Shown: positions 1 through 9,149, numbered from the stretch's first letter. The stretch is 64,000 nucleotides of DNA from Kaistia hirudinis (GCF_014196455.1 NZ_JACIDS010000001.1:1027574-1091573); one strand, 5' to 3'. Translations and numbers: made by a program. The notes: generated by a model not told the origin, from the sequence alone.

Positions 1-538
1 TGGTTCGATAGTGATGGACGGCGATCGCGGTGAGTGGATAGGCCTTGGCGCCTTCGTCGAGGGCGCGGCGATCCGCGTCTTCCACGCTCTCGGCCTGCTC
101 TTCCACCACACAGCCGACTGTATAGCGGCTGATCGCGATGACGAGATCCATCGCAAAGACCGCGCTGAAGCCGGCCTCCACCAGATGGCGCAGTTGCGCC
201 TCGATCTGGTCGAGATCCTGCGGCCCCGCCTCCGTGCCGGCATGGACGCGCGCGCCGTCGCGCCACGCCGTCAGGCCCGCGTGAAAATTGCGCGCGTTCA
301 TCTCCAGGAAGGCCCGCCAGGGCTCACCGGGCAACGGCGCGCGACGACCGGGCGCCCGCGCCTGGATCTCGTCGTTCATCGCATTGAGCAAAGCGCGCTT
401 GCTCTTGAAATGCCAATAGAGCGCGGGCTGCTGCACGCCGAGGCGTATGGCAAGCGCCCGCGTGGTCAGCCGGTCCACGCCGACCTCATTCAGAAGCTGC
501 AACGCCTCGTCGACGATGCGCGCCCGATCGACCTTCAT
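1..538 (-). CDS. tetR: TetR-family repressor, TetR(tetracycline)-like, 3' end cut by window
   Basis: The reading frame starts at the ATG at 538 and runs off the left edge, so 179 codons are visible. The N-terminus holds a helix-turn-helix (TTRALAIRLGVQQPALYWHF, about residues 24-43), the recognition region of TetR repressors. The following part resembles the ligand domain of tetracycline TetR: by eye the equivalents of Asn82 and Phe86 (NARNF), His100 (RVHAGT), Gln116 (EAQLRH) and Glu147 are kept, while His64 falls in ARAPG and is not His. It is transcribed divergently from a TetA-type pump with a tet-operator-like palindrome between them. The inferred role is drug-inducible repression of that pump and itself. 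The altered His64 position makes the inducer uncertain. Confidence 0.88.
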   Translation of the reverse strand, partial: MKVDRARIVDEALQLLNEVGVDRLTTRALAIRLGVQQPALYWHFKSKRALLNAMNDEIQARAPGRRAPLPGEPWRAFLEMNARNFHAGLTAWRDGARVHAGTEAGPQDLDQIEAQLRHLVEAGFSAVFAMDLVIAISRYTVGCVVEEQAESVEDADRRALDEGAKAYPLTAIAVHHYRT

Positions 539-547
539 TTCTTCCCC

Positions 548-576
548 TTGCCAGATGTGAGCATCGCGCCTATGGA
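548..576 (+). promoter_or_regulatory. candidate promoter of the tetA-like gene
   Basis: TTGCCA (548-553) and TATGGA (571-576) are separated by exactly 17 nt. The predicted start point falls around 583, inside the palindrome at 579-593, which is where a repressor would block initiation. The match is moderate and was made by eye only. Confidence 0.4.
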
Positions 577-578
577 AA

Positions 579-593
579 TTTATCGATGATAAA
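579..593. promoter_or_regulatory. tet-operator-like palindrome
   Basis: TTTATC-GAT-GATAAA has perfect 6-bp arms around a 3-bp centre, the same 15-bp architecture as the classical tet operator (TCTATC-ATT-GATAGA). It sits between the divergent tetR and tetA-like start codons, 41 bp upstream of tetR and 20 bp upstream of tetA. It is the only such palindrome in the gap, whereas transposon tet modules carry two. Binding by the adjacent TetR is inferred. Confidence 0.7.
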
Positions 594-613
594 GTTTAAC
601 CCAGCGTGATGTC

Positions 614-1801
614 TTGAACAGATCCCTTTGCGCCATTCTTGCGACGATCACGCTGGATGCGGCCGGTATCGGCCTGACTCTGCCGATCATTCCGAGCCTC
701 TTGCGCGATGTCGGCCACACCGGCGATCTCGGTTGGCGGTTCGGCGCCTTCCTCTCCCTTTATGCGCTGATGCAGTTCATCGCCTCGCCCCTGCTCGGCA
801 TGCTCTCGGACCGGTTCGGGCGGCGGCCCGTTCTGCTCGCCTCGCTTGCCGGCGCGGCGATCGATTATCTCTTCATGGCTTTCGCGCCGACGCTGGCGCT
901 GCTCTTTCTCGGGCGGGCGATCGCCGGCGCCACAGCGGCCAATATGGCAGTGGCCTCGGCCTATATCACCGACATCACGCCGGATTCCCAGCGCGCCCGC
1001 CGCTTCGGCCAGTTGAGCGCCTGCTTCGGCCTCGGCTTCATTGCCGGCCCCGTGCTCGGCGGCACGCTCGGCGACATCTGGGTTCGGGCGCCATTCATCG
1101 CAGCGGCGGTGCTCAACGGCATCAACCTCGTCGTCACCTTCCTCGTTCTGAAGGAATCGCGGACGCCCGGCATCGCGGAAGGCGAGCGGCCCTCGCTGAA
1201 CCCGCTCGCGCCGCTGCGCTGGGCGCTGACCTTCCCCGCCTTGCTGCCGCTCCTCGGCGCCTATGTCATTCTCGGCTTCATCGGCGAGATCGCCGGGACG
1301 ATCTGGGTGCTCTATGGCGAGGACCGGTTCGGCTGGGACACGGTGACGATCGGCATCTCGCTCGCCGGCTTCGGCGTGTTCCACGCGCTGGCGCAGGCGT
1401 TCCTGGTCGGCCCGATCGCCGAGCGCTATGGCGCGCGGCGCGCCCTCGTCGTCGGCATCGGCGCCGATACGCTCGCCTATGTGCTGATCGCGCTGGCAAC
1501 GCAGGGCTGGATGGCCTTCATGCTGCTGCCGCTGTTCTGCCTCGGCGGGCTCGGCGGTCCGGCGATGCAGTCCCTGCTCACCGCCCGCGTCAGCGCCGAT
1601 CATCAGGGGCGTCTGCAGGGCGTACTTGCCAGCATGACCAGCCTCGCCTCGATCTTCGGACCGTTGCTGATCAGCAGCCTCTATTTCGCCTCGCGCGCCC
1701 AGGTGCCGGGTCTCGTGTGGCTGGTCGGGGCGGCGCTCTATCTCGTCTGCCTGCCACTCCTGCTCGCCGCGTCGCGGTCGCAACCTGGCATGACGGCGTG
1801 A
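614..1801 (+). CDS. tetA: TetA-type tetracycline/H+ antiporter (MFS, 12 TMS)
   Basis: This 395-residue protein belongs to the major facilitator superfamily, drug:H+ antiporter DHA1, and has close to the usual 399 residues of TetA(A). Residues essential in TetA fall at the same numbering: Asp15 in TLDAAGIG, motif A GMLSDRFGRR at 62-71, Asp84 in GAAIDY and Arg101 in LGRAIAG. GADTLAY supplies the Asp285 equivalent, and GEDRFGWD/TIGISLAGFG match TetA text after the central loop. The start is TTG at 614, because the upstream GTG/ATG frames stop at once. Expected role: export of a tetracycline-metal complex in exchange for protons across the inner membrane, controlled by the divergent repressor. 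Base composition matches the neighbours, so it looks resident rather than recently acquired. Confidence 0.88.
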   Translation: MNRSLCAILATITLDAAGIGLTLPIIPSLLRDVGHTGDLGWRFGAFLSLYALMQFIASPLLGMLSDRFGRRPVLLASLAGAAIDYLFMAFAPTLALLFLGRAIAGATAANMAVASAYITDITPDSQRARRFGQLSACFGLGFIAGPVLGGTLGDIWVRAPFIAAAVLNGINLVVTFLVLKESRTPGIAEGERPSLNPLAPLRWALTFPALLPLLGAYVILGFIGEIAGTIWVLYGEDRFGWDTVTIGISLAGFGVFHALAQAFLVGPIAERYGARRALVVGIGADTLAYVLIALATQGWMAFMLLPLFCLGGLGGPAMQSLLTARVSADHQGRLQGVLASMTSLASIFGPLLISSLYFASRAQVPGLVWLVGAALYLVCLPLLLAASRSQPGMTA

Positions 1802-1807
1802 GCTGCC

Positions 1808-3118
1808 CTACCCCCCGCCGCGCTCCTTCCTCAGCTTGGCCCAATAGTCCATGCGCTTCCTGATTTCGCGCTCGAAGCCGCGTTCGACCGGCTCGTAGAA
1901 GCTCTGGCGCCCCAGTGCGTCGGGGAAATAGTCCTGGCCCGAGAAGGCGTCGGGCTCGTCGTGGTCGTAGCGATAGCCCTCGCCGTAGCCCTCGCCCTTC
2001 ATCAGCTTGGTCGGCGCGTTCAGGATGCGCTTGGGCGGCAGCAGCGAACCGCCCTGCTTCGCGGTCTGCGTCGCGGCCTTGAAGGCGGTGTAGACGGCGT
2101 TCGATTTCGGCGCCGTGGCGAGATAGACGCAGGCCTGCGCGAAGGCGAGTTCGCCTTCCGGGCTGCCGAGATAGTCATAGGCATCCTTCGCGGCATTGGC
2201 GATGACCAGCGCCTGCGGGTCGGCGAGGCCGATATCCTCGACCGCCATGCGCACGAGGCGCCGTCCCAGATAGAGCGGATCCTCGCCGGCATCGAACATG
2301 CGCGCGAGATAATAAAGCGCCGCGTCGGGATCGGAGCCGCGGACGGATTTGTGCAGGGCGGAGATGAGGTTGTAATGGCCGTCCTGGCCCTTGTCGTAGA
2401 TCGGCGCGCGGCGCTGCACGATCTCCTGCAGCGCCTTCGAATCGAAGATTTCGCCTTCCCTCGCGGCGCGCCAGACTTCCTCGGCCAGCGTCAGCGAGGC
2501 GCGGCCGTCGCCATCCGCCATGCGGATCAGCACCTCGCGGGCCTCCTCGTCGAGCGGCAGGGGCTTGCCCTCCGTCTCTTCGGCGCGCTCCAGCAACTGC
2601 CCGATCGAATGGGCGTCGTGCGAATGGAAAACGAGCACGCGGGCGCGGGACAGCAGCGCTGCGTTCAGCTCGAAGGAGGGGTTCTCCGTCGTCGCGCCGA
2701 CCAGCGTGACGGTACCGTCCTCCATCACCGGCAGGAAGCTGTCCTGCTGGGCGCGGTTGAAGCGGTGGATCTCGTCGACGAAGAGCAACGTGCCCTTGCC
2801 GATCTGCCGCCGCGCCCGCGCCGCCTCGAACACCTTCTTCAAATCCGCGACGCCGGAAAAGATCGCCGAGATCTGCTCGAAATGCAGATCCGTCTCATGC
2901 GCGAGCAGGCGCGCGACGGTCGTCTTGCCCGTGCCCGGCGGTCCCCAGAAGATCATCGAGCCGAGCGAGCCGGAATGGAGCATGCGCGTTATCGCGCCGC
3001 CTTCGCCGACCAGGTGGTCCTGCCCGACGACCTCGGCGAGGCGCTGCGGGCGCAGCCGATCGGCCAGCGGGCGCGGCGCCGCCTTCTCCAGTCCCGCCGC
3101 GGCGAAGAGATCGCTCAT
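1808..3118 (-). CDS. rarA: Replication-associated recombination protein A (RarA/MgsA), AAA+ ATPase
   Basis: This 436-residue AAA+ ATPase is related to clamp-loader subunits and eukaryotic WRNIP1/Mgs1, and acts at stalled replication forks with SSB. Walker A is GPPGTGKT at 59-66, Walker B LLFVDEIH at 111-118 and sensor 1 is in GATTENPSFELN. The C-terminal part, including YDYLGSPEGELAFAQA and LPPKRILNAPTKLMK, is the MgsA oligomerisation domain. Its length is normal for the family. The gene starts 2 nt downstream of the htrA stop codon, so the two are probably co-transcribed, and it converges on tetA with a 6-bp gap. Confidence 0.96.
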   Translation of the reverse strand: MSDLFAAAGLEKAAPRPLADRLRPQRLAEVVGQDHLVGEGGAITRMLHSGSLGSMIFWGPPGTGKTTVARLLAHETDLHFEQISAIFSGVADLKKVFEAARARRQIGKGTLLFVDEIHRFNRAQQDSFLPVMEDGTVTLVGATTENPSFELNAALLSRARVLVFHSHDAHSIGQLLERAEETEGKPLPLDEEAREVLIRMADGDGRASLTLAEEVWRAAREGEIFDSKALQEIVQRRAPIYDKGQDGHYNLISALHKSVRGSDPDAALYYLARMFDAGEDPLYLGRRLVRMAVEDIGLADPQALVIANAAKDAYDYLGSPEGELAFAQACVYLATAPKSNAVYTAFKAATQTAKQGGSLLPPKRILNAPTKLMKGEGYGEGYRYDHDEPDAFSGQDYFPDALGRQSFYEPVERGFEREIRKRMDYWAKLRKERGGG

Positions 3119-3120
3119 GG

Positions 3121-4554
3121 TCAGCCGCCGATCGTCGAGCGGATCAGCCGCCCGCCGCGCTCGATGGTCAGCCGCCAGGCGTCGGCCGGCTGGCCGGCGA
3201 CACTGGCCAGGATCCGCGTCGTGTCGATCGGGACGCCGTTCACGTCGACGATCACGTCGCCAGGCTGGAAGCCGACGCGGGCCGCGATCGAGCCGTCGGC
3301 GATCTTCTCGATCAGCACGCCGCGCTCACGATTGCCCTTGTAGCCGTTCTCGACCGCGACAGCCGGCGAGAGATTGACCACCGTGGCGCCGGTGAAGGGC
3401 GACTCGGCGTCGATCGCGCGCTCGTCGCGCAGCGGCACCTCGGGCGGCGCCTCCAAAGCGAGCGTCAACTGCATCTCCTTGCCGCCGCGCAGCACAGTGA
3501 GCGTGGACGAACTGCCGACGCCACGCGTCGCCAGGCGATAGTTGAGGGCATTGGGATCATCGATGTCGATGCCGTCCGCCTTGACGACGAGATCGCCCGC
3601 GGCGAGCCCCGCCTTGGCGGCCGGGCTGTCCGCACGGACCGCACTGACCAGCGCGCCAGTGGGCCGGTCGATGCCGAGGCCGTCGGCAATGTCGGCGGTG
3701 ACGTCCTGGAAGTCCGCGCCGATCCAGGGCAGGCTCAGCTTCTTCCCGGACAGCGCGGACTGCGCGACGACGCGCACGAGATTGGACGGGATCGCAAAGC
3801 CGATGCCGATCGAGCCGCCGGAGCGGGAATAGATCGCTGTGTTGATGCCGACGAGGCGGCCCTTCATGTCGATCAGCGCGCCGCCGGAATTGCCGGGATT
3901 GATGGCCGCGTCGGTCTGGATGAAGAACTGATAGTCGGACGCGCCGACCTGGCTGCGGGCGAGCGCGGAGACGATGCCGCTGGTCACGGTCTGGCCGACG
4001 CCGAAGGGATCGCCGATCGCGAGCACCAGATCACCGACTTCCAGCGCATCCGAATCGGCGAATTCGATCACCGGAAACGGCCCCTTCGCGCCCTTGAGGC
4101 GGAGGACGGCGAGATCCATGCGCTCGTCCTTCAGGATGATGTCGGCCGGCAGCTCGCGCCGGTCGGAGAGCGCGACCTTCACCTCGTCGGCATTCTCGAT
4201 GACGTGATAATTCGTCACCACGAGGCCGGACGACTCGATGATGACGCCGGAGCCGAGCGATTGCTGCACGCGCTTGCGCGGCGCACCGCCCATGTCGCCG
4301 CCGAAGAAGCGGCGGAAGAACGGGTCGTCCATGAAGGGCGAGACGCGCTGCTGCACCACGCGCGAGGCATAGACATTCACGACAGCCGGCGAGACGCGCT
4401 TCACCAGCGGCGCAAAGGAAAGGCTGATCTCCTGCGCACTCTGCGGAACGGTGCGCTCGACCGCCGTCGAACGCTCCGTCAGGCCGAATGCGGCCAGACC
4501 GCCAAGGAGCGCGAGGCAGAGCCCGAACGGCAACAGCCCGAAACGCAGTCGCAT
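3121..4554 (-). CDS. HtrA/Deg-family periplasmic serine endoprotease with two PDZ domains
   Basis: The 477-residue protein has an N-terminal hydrophobic segment (about 5-25) that acts as a signal peptide or anchor. The trypsin-like domain has the complete triad: His117 in TNYHVIE, Asp147 in MDLAVL and Ser223 in GNSGGALI. Two PDZ domains follow, around 275-365 and 390-475 (GLAAGDLVVKADG and GFQPGDVIVDVNG). The family degrades misfolded periplasmic proteins and can also act as a chaperone. The DPFFRRFFGGD stretch is the loop typical of DegP/DegQ-type proteins. Which Deg paralogue it is cannot be settled from one copy. It is first in a likely two-gene unit with rarA. Confidence 0.94.
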   Translation of the reverse strand: MRLRFGLLPFGLCLALLGGLAAFGLTERSTAVERTVPQSAQEISLSFAPLVKRVSPAVVNVYASRVVQQRVSPFMDDPFFRRFFGGDMGGAPRKRVQQSLGSGVIIESSGLVVTNYHVIENADEVKVALSDRRELPADIILKDERMDLAVLRLKGAKGPFPVIEFADSDALEVGDLVLAIGDPFGVGQTVTSGIVSALARSQVGASDYQFFIQTDAAINPGNSGGALIDMKGRLVGINTAIYSRSGGSIGIGFAIPSNLVRVVAQSALSGKKLSLPWIGADFQDVTADIADGLGIDRPTGALVSAVRADSPAAKAGLAAGDLVVKADGIDIDDPNALNYRLATRGVGSSSTLTVLRGGKEMQLTLALEAPPEVPLRDERAIDAESPFTGATVVNLSPAVAVENGYKGNRERGVLIEKIADGSIAARVGFQPGDVIVDVNGVPIDTTRILASVAGQPADAWRLTIERGGRLIRSTIGG

Positions 4555-4737
4555 GACGCGGAACCTCCTGAAGACATTGTCACCCTGACGATGCTACATG
4601 AATTGCGGCGAGGCCGTGGCCCTCCGGCAATCCCCAGCGGCATCGCTGGCAGGGTCTTTTGCGCGGCCGTTTGCGCCGTCGGGGCTTGGCGCGCTGCACC
4701 GCTTGGGAATAATAAAGCGGGGGCAAGAAGGATTTCC

Positions 4738-5721
4738 ATGCTCTGGATCGGTTTGTTCATAGTCGGGGTCTTCGGCGTTCTGGCCGGCGTGATCCCGCTG
4801 ATCCTGAACGGCGCCCGCGCCGGCAGCATCGTGACGCTCGCTTTCGGCCTGGCGCTGCTGGTTTCCGGCACGGTCGGCGTCGTGGCGCGGCCCGACCTCG
4901 TGGCGCTGCGCCTGCCGCGCATCGTGCTCGGCGGCGGTGACGAACCTGCCCCGACGCCCGTCGCCGTGGTGAAGACCACCGATTCGCTCCCCGCCCCCGA
5001 CGAGCCGGCCAAGGCCGAGCCCGCGGCGCCGGCCGCCTCCTCCGACGCGCCCAAGGACGAATCGCAGATGGCGCCGGCGAAGCTGCCGGAACCGGTCACG
5101 GTCACCACCACCAAGGTGGTCGGCGTCGAGCCGGAGCCCATGGCGAACCAATCCGCGCAGCTTCCCGATGCCGGCAATGCCGAGATCAGCGCCGCGCCAG
5201 CCGCACCGGCGGCTCCCGCGCAGCCGAACGACGCCGAGGCGCTCGCCGCCCTCGTCCCGCAGCAGCCGCGCGACGAGGCCGCCTTCACCAAGGTCGTGAC
5301 CGCCGCGCGCCAGGAATATGAGGGCGCGAATTTCGACGACCGCGCCGCGCTGCAATCCGGCCGCGCCGCCGCGATCTGCGGCGCCGTCAAGGGACCGGCC
5401 GTGCAGAACTGGGTCGGGCGGATCAAGGAGATCGACAAGGACGCGGGCGGGCGCACGATCGTGACCGTCAGCCTGCCGGACGGCACGCTGGTCAAGACGT
5501 GGAACAACGCCATGTCCGACATCGAAGACAAGACGCTGATCGTCGCCGGCACGCCGCTCGCCACCGCCTTCGCGAAGCTCGCCCAGGGCGATGCGATCCG
5601 CTTCTCCGGCACTTTCTTCAATGACGAGCCGGACTGCTTCCGTTCGAGCCGCCTCTCGCTCGACCAGTCGATGACGGAGCCGAGCTTCCTGTTCCGCTTC
5701 AACGACGTCGAAAAGCTCTGA
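4738..5721 (+). CDS. Membrane-anchored protein of unknown function, Pro/Ala-rich linker and C-terminal soluble domain
   Basis: The 327-residue protein starts at ATG 4738, preceded by AGAAGGA. Two hydrophobic helices (about 2-24 and 29-51) are followed by a Pro/Ala/Glu-rich low-complexity stretch (about 65-175) and a C-terminal domain of about 150 residues. That domain includes NWVGRIKEI, VTVSLPDGT and DAIRFSGTFF, a beta-rich pattern that could be an OB-like fold. This suggests an inner-membrane protein holding a domain away from the membrane on a flexible arm. Cys residues in AAICGAV and PDCFRSS might pair. I do not recognise the family. The next gene follows after 13 nt, so they probably form an operon. 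Confidence 0.8.
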   Translation: MLWIGLFIVGVFGVLAGVIPLILNGARAGSIVTLAFGLALLVSGTVGVVARPDLVALRLPRIVLGGGDEPAPTPVAVVKTTDSLPAPDEPAKAEPAAPAASSDAPKDESQMAPAKLPEPVTVTTTKVVGVEPEPMANQSAQLPDAGNAEISAAPAAPAAPAQPNDAEALAALVPQQPRDEAAFTKVVTAARQEYEGANFDDRAALQSGRAAAICGAVKGPAVQNWVGRIKEIDKDAGGRTIVTVSLPDGTLVKTWNNAMSDIEDKTLIVAGTPLATAFAKLAQGDAIRFSGTFFNDEPDCFRSSRLSLDQSMTEPSFLFRFNDVEKL

Positions 5722-5734
5722 CGGGAACTCTGCG

Positions 5735-6427
5735 ATGCGCCGCGCGATCCTGATTGCCGGCCTGGCCGGCATGCTGACGGCCGGCTCCTCCGGCGACGCC
5801 TTCGGCCGCGATGTGGCCAACCCCATCTGGCCGGACAACTATGTCGGGCGGCTGCAGGCGCTGGCGCTGGTCCAGTCGCTGCGGGCCGAACTGCTCGCCA
5901 ATCCGAGCGCGACGCTGGTTCTCGATCGCTGGTGCGCCGACCACCGCCTCGCGCCGCCCGGATCGAAGATCGTCGCCGACCGTGTGAAGGGCACAGACAA
6001 GGCGGCCGATGCGGCCGTGCGCGAGGCTCTCGGAGTCGGACCGGATGAACCCATCGCCTATCGCCGCGTCCGCCTCACCTGCGGCGACACCGTGCTCTCG
6101 GAAGCCGACAACTGGTATGTCCCGGCTCTCCTCACCGAGGCGATGAACCGCGAGCTGGAGACGACCGACACGTCGTTCGGGCGCGTCGTCAAGCCGCTCG
6201 ACTTCACGCGCACCACGATCGCCTCGAAGCTTCTCTGGAGCCCCCTGCCTGAGGGCTGGGAAATGCAGGCTGCCGACGGCGCTGCGGCGGCCAATGCAGC
6301 CCTCCCCGTCCCGGACTTCGTCCTCCAGAACCGCGCCGTGCTGAAGCGCGCCGATGGCCGCCCGTTCAGCCTCGTCGTCGAGAACTATACCGGCAACATC
6401 CTGGCCTTCCCGCCGCCCGCTCGCTGA
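5735..6427 (+). CDS. Exported protein of unknown function, possibly chorismate-lyase/UTRA-like fold
   Basis: The 230-residue protein has a probable N-terminal signal sequence (MRRAILIAGLAGMLTAGSSG). The mature part contains RRVRLTCGDTVLSEADNWYV, then a VPALLTEAMN segment, TSFGRVV and PLDFTRTT. The order of an acidic/Trp-Tyr-Val-Pro strand, an LT..M helix and an FGRVV turn recalls the chorismate pyruvate-lyase/UTRA fold, but an export signal would be unusual for UbiC, so enzymatic function is not claimed. Two Cys (DRWCADH, LTCGDT) could form a disulfide. The gene lies 13 nt behind the preceding membrane protein and converges on rplQ. Confidence 0.72.
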   Translation: MRRAILIAGLAGMLTAGSSGDAFGRDVANPIWPDNYVGRLQALALVQSLRAELLANPSATLVLDRWCADHRLAPPGSKIVADRVKGTDKAADAAVREALGVGPDEPIAYRRVRLTCGDTVLSEADNWYVPALLTEAMNRELETTDTSFGRVVKPLDFTRTTIASKLLWSPLPEGWEMQAADGAAAANAALPVPDFVLQNRAVLKRADGRPFSLVVENYTGNILAFPPPAR

Positions 6428-6460
6428 CCGGGCCGCGTCCGCTTCACGAACCGCTTCTCG

Positions 6461-6495
6461 CACAAACAAAAAGGGCGGCCCTTGCGGACCGCCCT
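6461..6495 (-). terminator. intrinsic terminator at the end of the ribosomal superoperon (after rplQ)
   Basis: Read on the minus strand, GGGCGGTCC pairs with GGGCCGCCC (9 bp with one G-U) around a GCAA tetraloop, followed by TTTTTGTTTG. It lies 29 bp after the rplQ stop and can also serve the convergent plus-strand pair, though the plus-strand tail is weaker. Confidence 0.9.
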
Positions 6496-6524
6496 CTTCC
6501 AAACTCGCGAAACGAAATCAGCGA

Positions 6525-6953
6525 TTACGCCGCCTCGGCCTCGGACGACTCGGCAGCCGCGTTGCGCGCGCGATCCGCGGCGCCCTTGGCTTCGACGTCG
6601 CGCTCGACGAACTCGATCACCGCGACCGGCGCATTGTCGCCATAGCGGAAGCCGGCCTTGAGAACGCGGGTGTAGCCACCCTGACGCTCCTTGTAGCGCG
6701 GTCCGAGCGTCTCGAAGAGCTTCTTCGCGGCGTCCTCGTCGCGCAGCTGCGCGATCGCCTGGCGGCGCGCGTGCAGGTCGCCGCGCTTGCCGAGCGTGAT
6801 CAGCTTCTCGACGATCGGGCGAAGATCCTTCGCCTTGGGGAGCGTCGTGGTGATCTGCTCGTGCGTGATGAGCGCGACGGCCATATTGGCGAACATCGCC
6901 TTGCGATGGCTCGCCGTGCGGCTGAACTTGCGGCCCGAATTACCGTGGCGCAT
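6525..6953 (-). CDS. rplQ: 50S ribosomal protein bL17
   Basis: The 142-residue protein begins [20 protein letters not shown], the diagnostic bL17 N-terminus, and then shows the [20 protein letters not shown] core. It binds 23S rRNA near the exit tunnel of the large subunit. The C-terminus after residue 120 is an Ala/Glu-rich extension common in alphaproteobacteria. It is the last gene of the superoperon, 49 bp after rpoA, and is followed by a strong terminator. Confidence 0.98.
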   Translation of the reverse strand: MRHGNSGRKFSRTASHRKAMFANMAVALITHEQITTTLPKAKDLRPIVEKLITLGKRGDLHARRQAIAQLRDEDAAKKLFETLGPRYKERQGGYTRVLKAGFRYGDNAPVAVIEFVERDVEAKGAADRARNAAAESSEAEAA

Positions 6954-7002
6954 GGCCCTCTCCTCGATTCAATTTCCGGCGGCTCACGCCGTGGGACGTG
7001 TC

Positions 7003-8019
7003 TTAGTAATGGTCTTCGTAGCGCTTGGCGAGCTCTTCGATGTTCTCCGGCGGCCAGTTCGTGACCTCCATGCCGAGATGGAGACCCATCTGGGCGAGAA
7101 CTTCCTTGATCTCGTTGAGCGACTTGCGACCGAAGTTCGGCGTGCGGAGCATTTCCGCCTCCGTCTTCTGGATGAGGTCGCCGATATAGACGATGTTGTC
7201 GTTCTTCAGGCAGTTCGCGGAACGCACCGAAAGCTCGAGCTCGTCGACCTTCTTGAGCAGCGCCGGGTTGAAGGCGAGCTCCGGAATGGCCTCCGCGGTC
7301 GTCTCCTTCTGCGGCTCTTCGAAATTGACGAAGATCGACAGCTGGTCCTGGATGATGCGCGCCGCATAGGCGACCGCGTCATCCGGGCGGAGCGAGCCGT
7401 CGGTCTCGACCGAAAGCGTCAGCTTGTCATAGTCGAGAACCTGGCCCTCGCGGGTGTTCTCGACGCGGTACGACACCTTCTTGACCGGCGAATAGATGCT
7501 GTCGACCGGGATCAGGCCGATCGGGGCATCCTCGGGGCGGTTGCGGTCAGCCGCGACATAGCCCTTGCCGGTGTTGACGGTGAACTCCATGCGGATCTCG
7601 GCGCCCTCGTCGAGCGTGCACAGCACGAGCTCGGGGTTGAGCACCTCGACATCGCCGACCGTCTGGATGTCGCCGGCGACGACGACGCCCGGGCCCTGCT
7701 TCCGCACGACCATGCGCTTCGGGCCGTCGCCCTGCATCTTGATCGCGATTTCCTTGATGTTGAGGATGATGTCGGTGACATCCTCACGCACGCCGGGAAT
7801 CGACGAGAATTCATGCAGCACGCCGTCGATCTGGACCGCGGTGACCGCGGCGCCCTGAAGCGAGGAAAGCAGCACGCGGCGCAGCGCATTGCCGAGCGTC
7901 AGGCCGAAGCCACGCTCCAGCGGCTCCGCGACAACGGTCGCGAGGCGCCGGGGATCGGAGCCCAGCGAGACTTCCAGCTTGTTCGGCTTGATCAGTTCTT
8001 GCCAGTTCTTGTGGATCAC
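7003..8019 (-). CDS. rpoA: DNA-directed RNA polymerase subunit alpha
   Basis: The 338-residue subunit has an N-terminal dimerisation/assembly domain ([20 protein letters not shown] at about 32-51) and a C-terminal domain with [17 protein letters not shown] and [12 protein letters not shown], which contacts UP-element DNA and activators. Length is normal for alphaproteobacteria. Its position between rpsK and rplQ is the classical alpha-operon order. Stoichiometric synthesis with ribosomal proteins is expected from co-transcription. Confidence 0.99.
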   Translation of the reverse strand: MIHKNWQELIKPNKLEVSLGSDPRRLATVVAEPLERGFGLTLGNALRRVLLSSLQGAAVTAVQIDGVLHEFSSIPGVREDVTDIILNIKEIAIKMQGDGPKRMVVRKQGPGVVVAGDIQTVGDVEVLNPELVLCTLDEGAEIRMEFTVNTGKGYVAADRNRPEDAPIGLIPVDSIYSPVKKVSYRVENTREGQVLDYDKLTLSVETDGSLRPDDAVAYAARIIQDQLSIFVNFEEPQKETTAEAIPELAFNPALLKKVDELELSVRSANCLKNDNIVYIGDLIQKTEAEMLRTPNFGRKSLNEIKEVLAQMGLHLGMEVTNWPPENIEELAKRYEDHY

Positions 8020-8143
8020 GACCGTATCCTTTTGATCTCGACGCGCTCCGACGGTTCGGATCGCGTGGCGTCCGGCCGGGCCGGAACGCCGAATGTCGAT
8101 GCGGAACGGAAAGGGCGCGGCGTATCCGCGCCCTCACGAGGCC

Positions 8144-8533
8144 TCAGACGCGGCGGCGCTTGCGCGGCCGGCAGCCATTGTGCGCGATCGGCGTGACGTC
8201 CCGGATCGAGGTGATGGTGAAGCCCGCGGCCTGCAGCGCGCGGAGCGCCGACTCACGGCCCGAACCCGGACCGGAGACTTCGACCTCGAGCGTCTTCATG
8301 CCATGCTCGGCAGCCTTGCGGCTCGCATCTTCCGCCGCCATCTGCGCGGCATAAGGCGTGGACTTGCGCGACCCCTTGAAGCCCATCATGCCGGCCGACG
8401 ACCAGGAGATCGTGTTCCCCTGCGCGTCCGTGATGGTGATCATCGTGTTGTTGAAGGTCGAGTTCACATGCGCGACGCCCGAAGAAATGTTCTTGCGTTC
8501 GCGGCGACGCACGCGCGTCGTGTCCTTAGCCAT
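8144..8533 (-). CDS. rpsK: 30S ribosomal protein uS11
   Basis: The 129-residue protein has the uS11 signatures [19 protein letters not shown] and the basic C-terminus [19 protein letters not shown]. It lines the platform and contacts mRNA near the E site. The gene lies between rpsM and rpoA, with a 124-bp gap to rpoA and a 79-bp gap to rpsM, both without convincing terminators. Confidence 0.99.
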   Translation of the reverse strand: MAKDTTRVRRRERKNISSGVAHVNSTFNNTMITITDAQGNTISWSSAGMMGFKGSRKSTPYAAQMAAEDASRKAAEHGMKTLEVEVSGPGSGRESALRALQAAGFTITSIRDVTPIAHNGCRPRKRRRV

Positions 8534-8612
8534 TCTCTATCCTTTGGTTCGATCTCGACACCGCCGTAGTTCCGGCGGCTACACCGGGAGCCTAGCGCCC
8601 CTGTTCCGTGAA

Positions 8613-8981
8613 TTACTTCTTCTTGCCGGCGATCGGCTTGGCCGGGCCCTTGCGGGTGCGCGCATTGGTATGCGTGCGCTGGCCGCGAACCGGCAGGCCG
8701 CGGCGATGGCGCAGGCCGCGATAGGAGCCGAGGTCCATCAGGCGCTTGATGTTCATTGCGACTTCGCGGCGCAGATCACCTTCCACGACGTAGTCGCGGT
8801 CGATCGCCTCGCGGATCTGCAGAACTTCGGCGTCCGAAAGCTCGTTCACGCGCCGCGCCGGATCGATGCCGGTCTTGGTGACGATGTCGGCAGCGTGCTT
8901 CGGGCCAATGCCGTGGATATACTGGAGCGCGATGATGACGCGCTTGTTCGTCGGAATGTTTACGCCTGCGATACGGGCCAC
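8613..8981 (-). CDS. rpsM: 30S ribosomal protein uS13, GTG start
   Basis: uS13 begins MARIAGVN in all relatives. Here that sequence is encoded from a GTG at 8981, preceded by GGAGA at a suitable distance, giving 122 residues. A longer frame to 9023 adds 14 residues with no family support. Motifs include the helix-hairpin-helix [14 protein letters not shown] and the basic tail [17 protein letters not shown], which reaches the P-site tRNA. rpmJ, found between secY and rpsM in enterics, is absent here; adk takes that place. Confidence 0.98.
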   Translation of the reverse strand: MARIAGVNIPTNKRVIIALQYIHGIGPKHAADIVTKTGIDPARRVNELSDAEVLQIREAIDRDYVVEGDLRREVAMNIKRLMDLGSYRGLRHRRGLPVRGQRTHTNARTRKGPAKPIAGKKK

Positions 8982-9149
8982 TTGCCGTCTCCATTTACGC
9001 CGCCCGTCAACCGGGATCGGCACCTCGTTTTCCCCGCGTCCGGTGGAGGCCGGCCCTTGCGGAGCTTCTAAATTCTAATCAGCAAACACGCGACGCCGCG
9101 CCCCGATTCCCGGGGAACGACGCCGCCGTTCCGAAATGAGAGGCGTCCC

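Noticed and set aside
596..1783. 395-residue minus-strand frame opposite the tetA-like gene
   Set aside because: Low-complexity Glu/Arg/Gly text antisense to a convincing MFS transporter.
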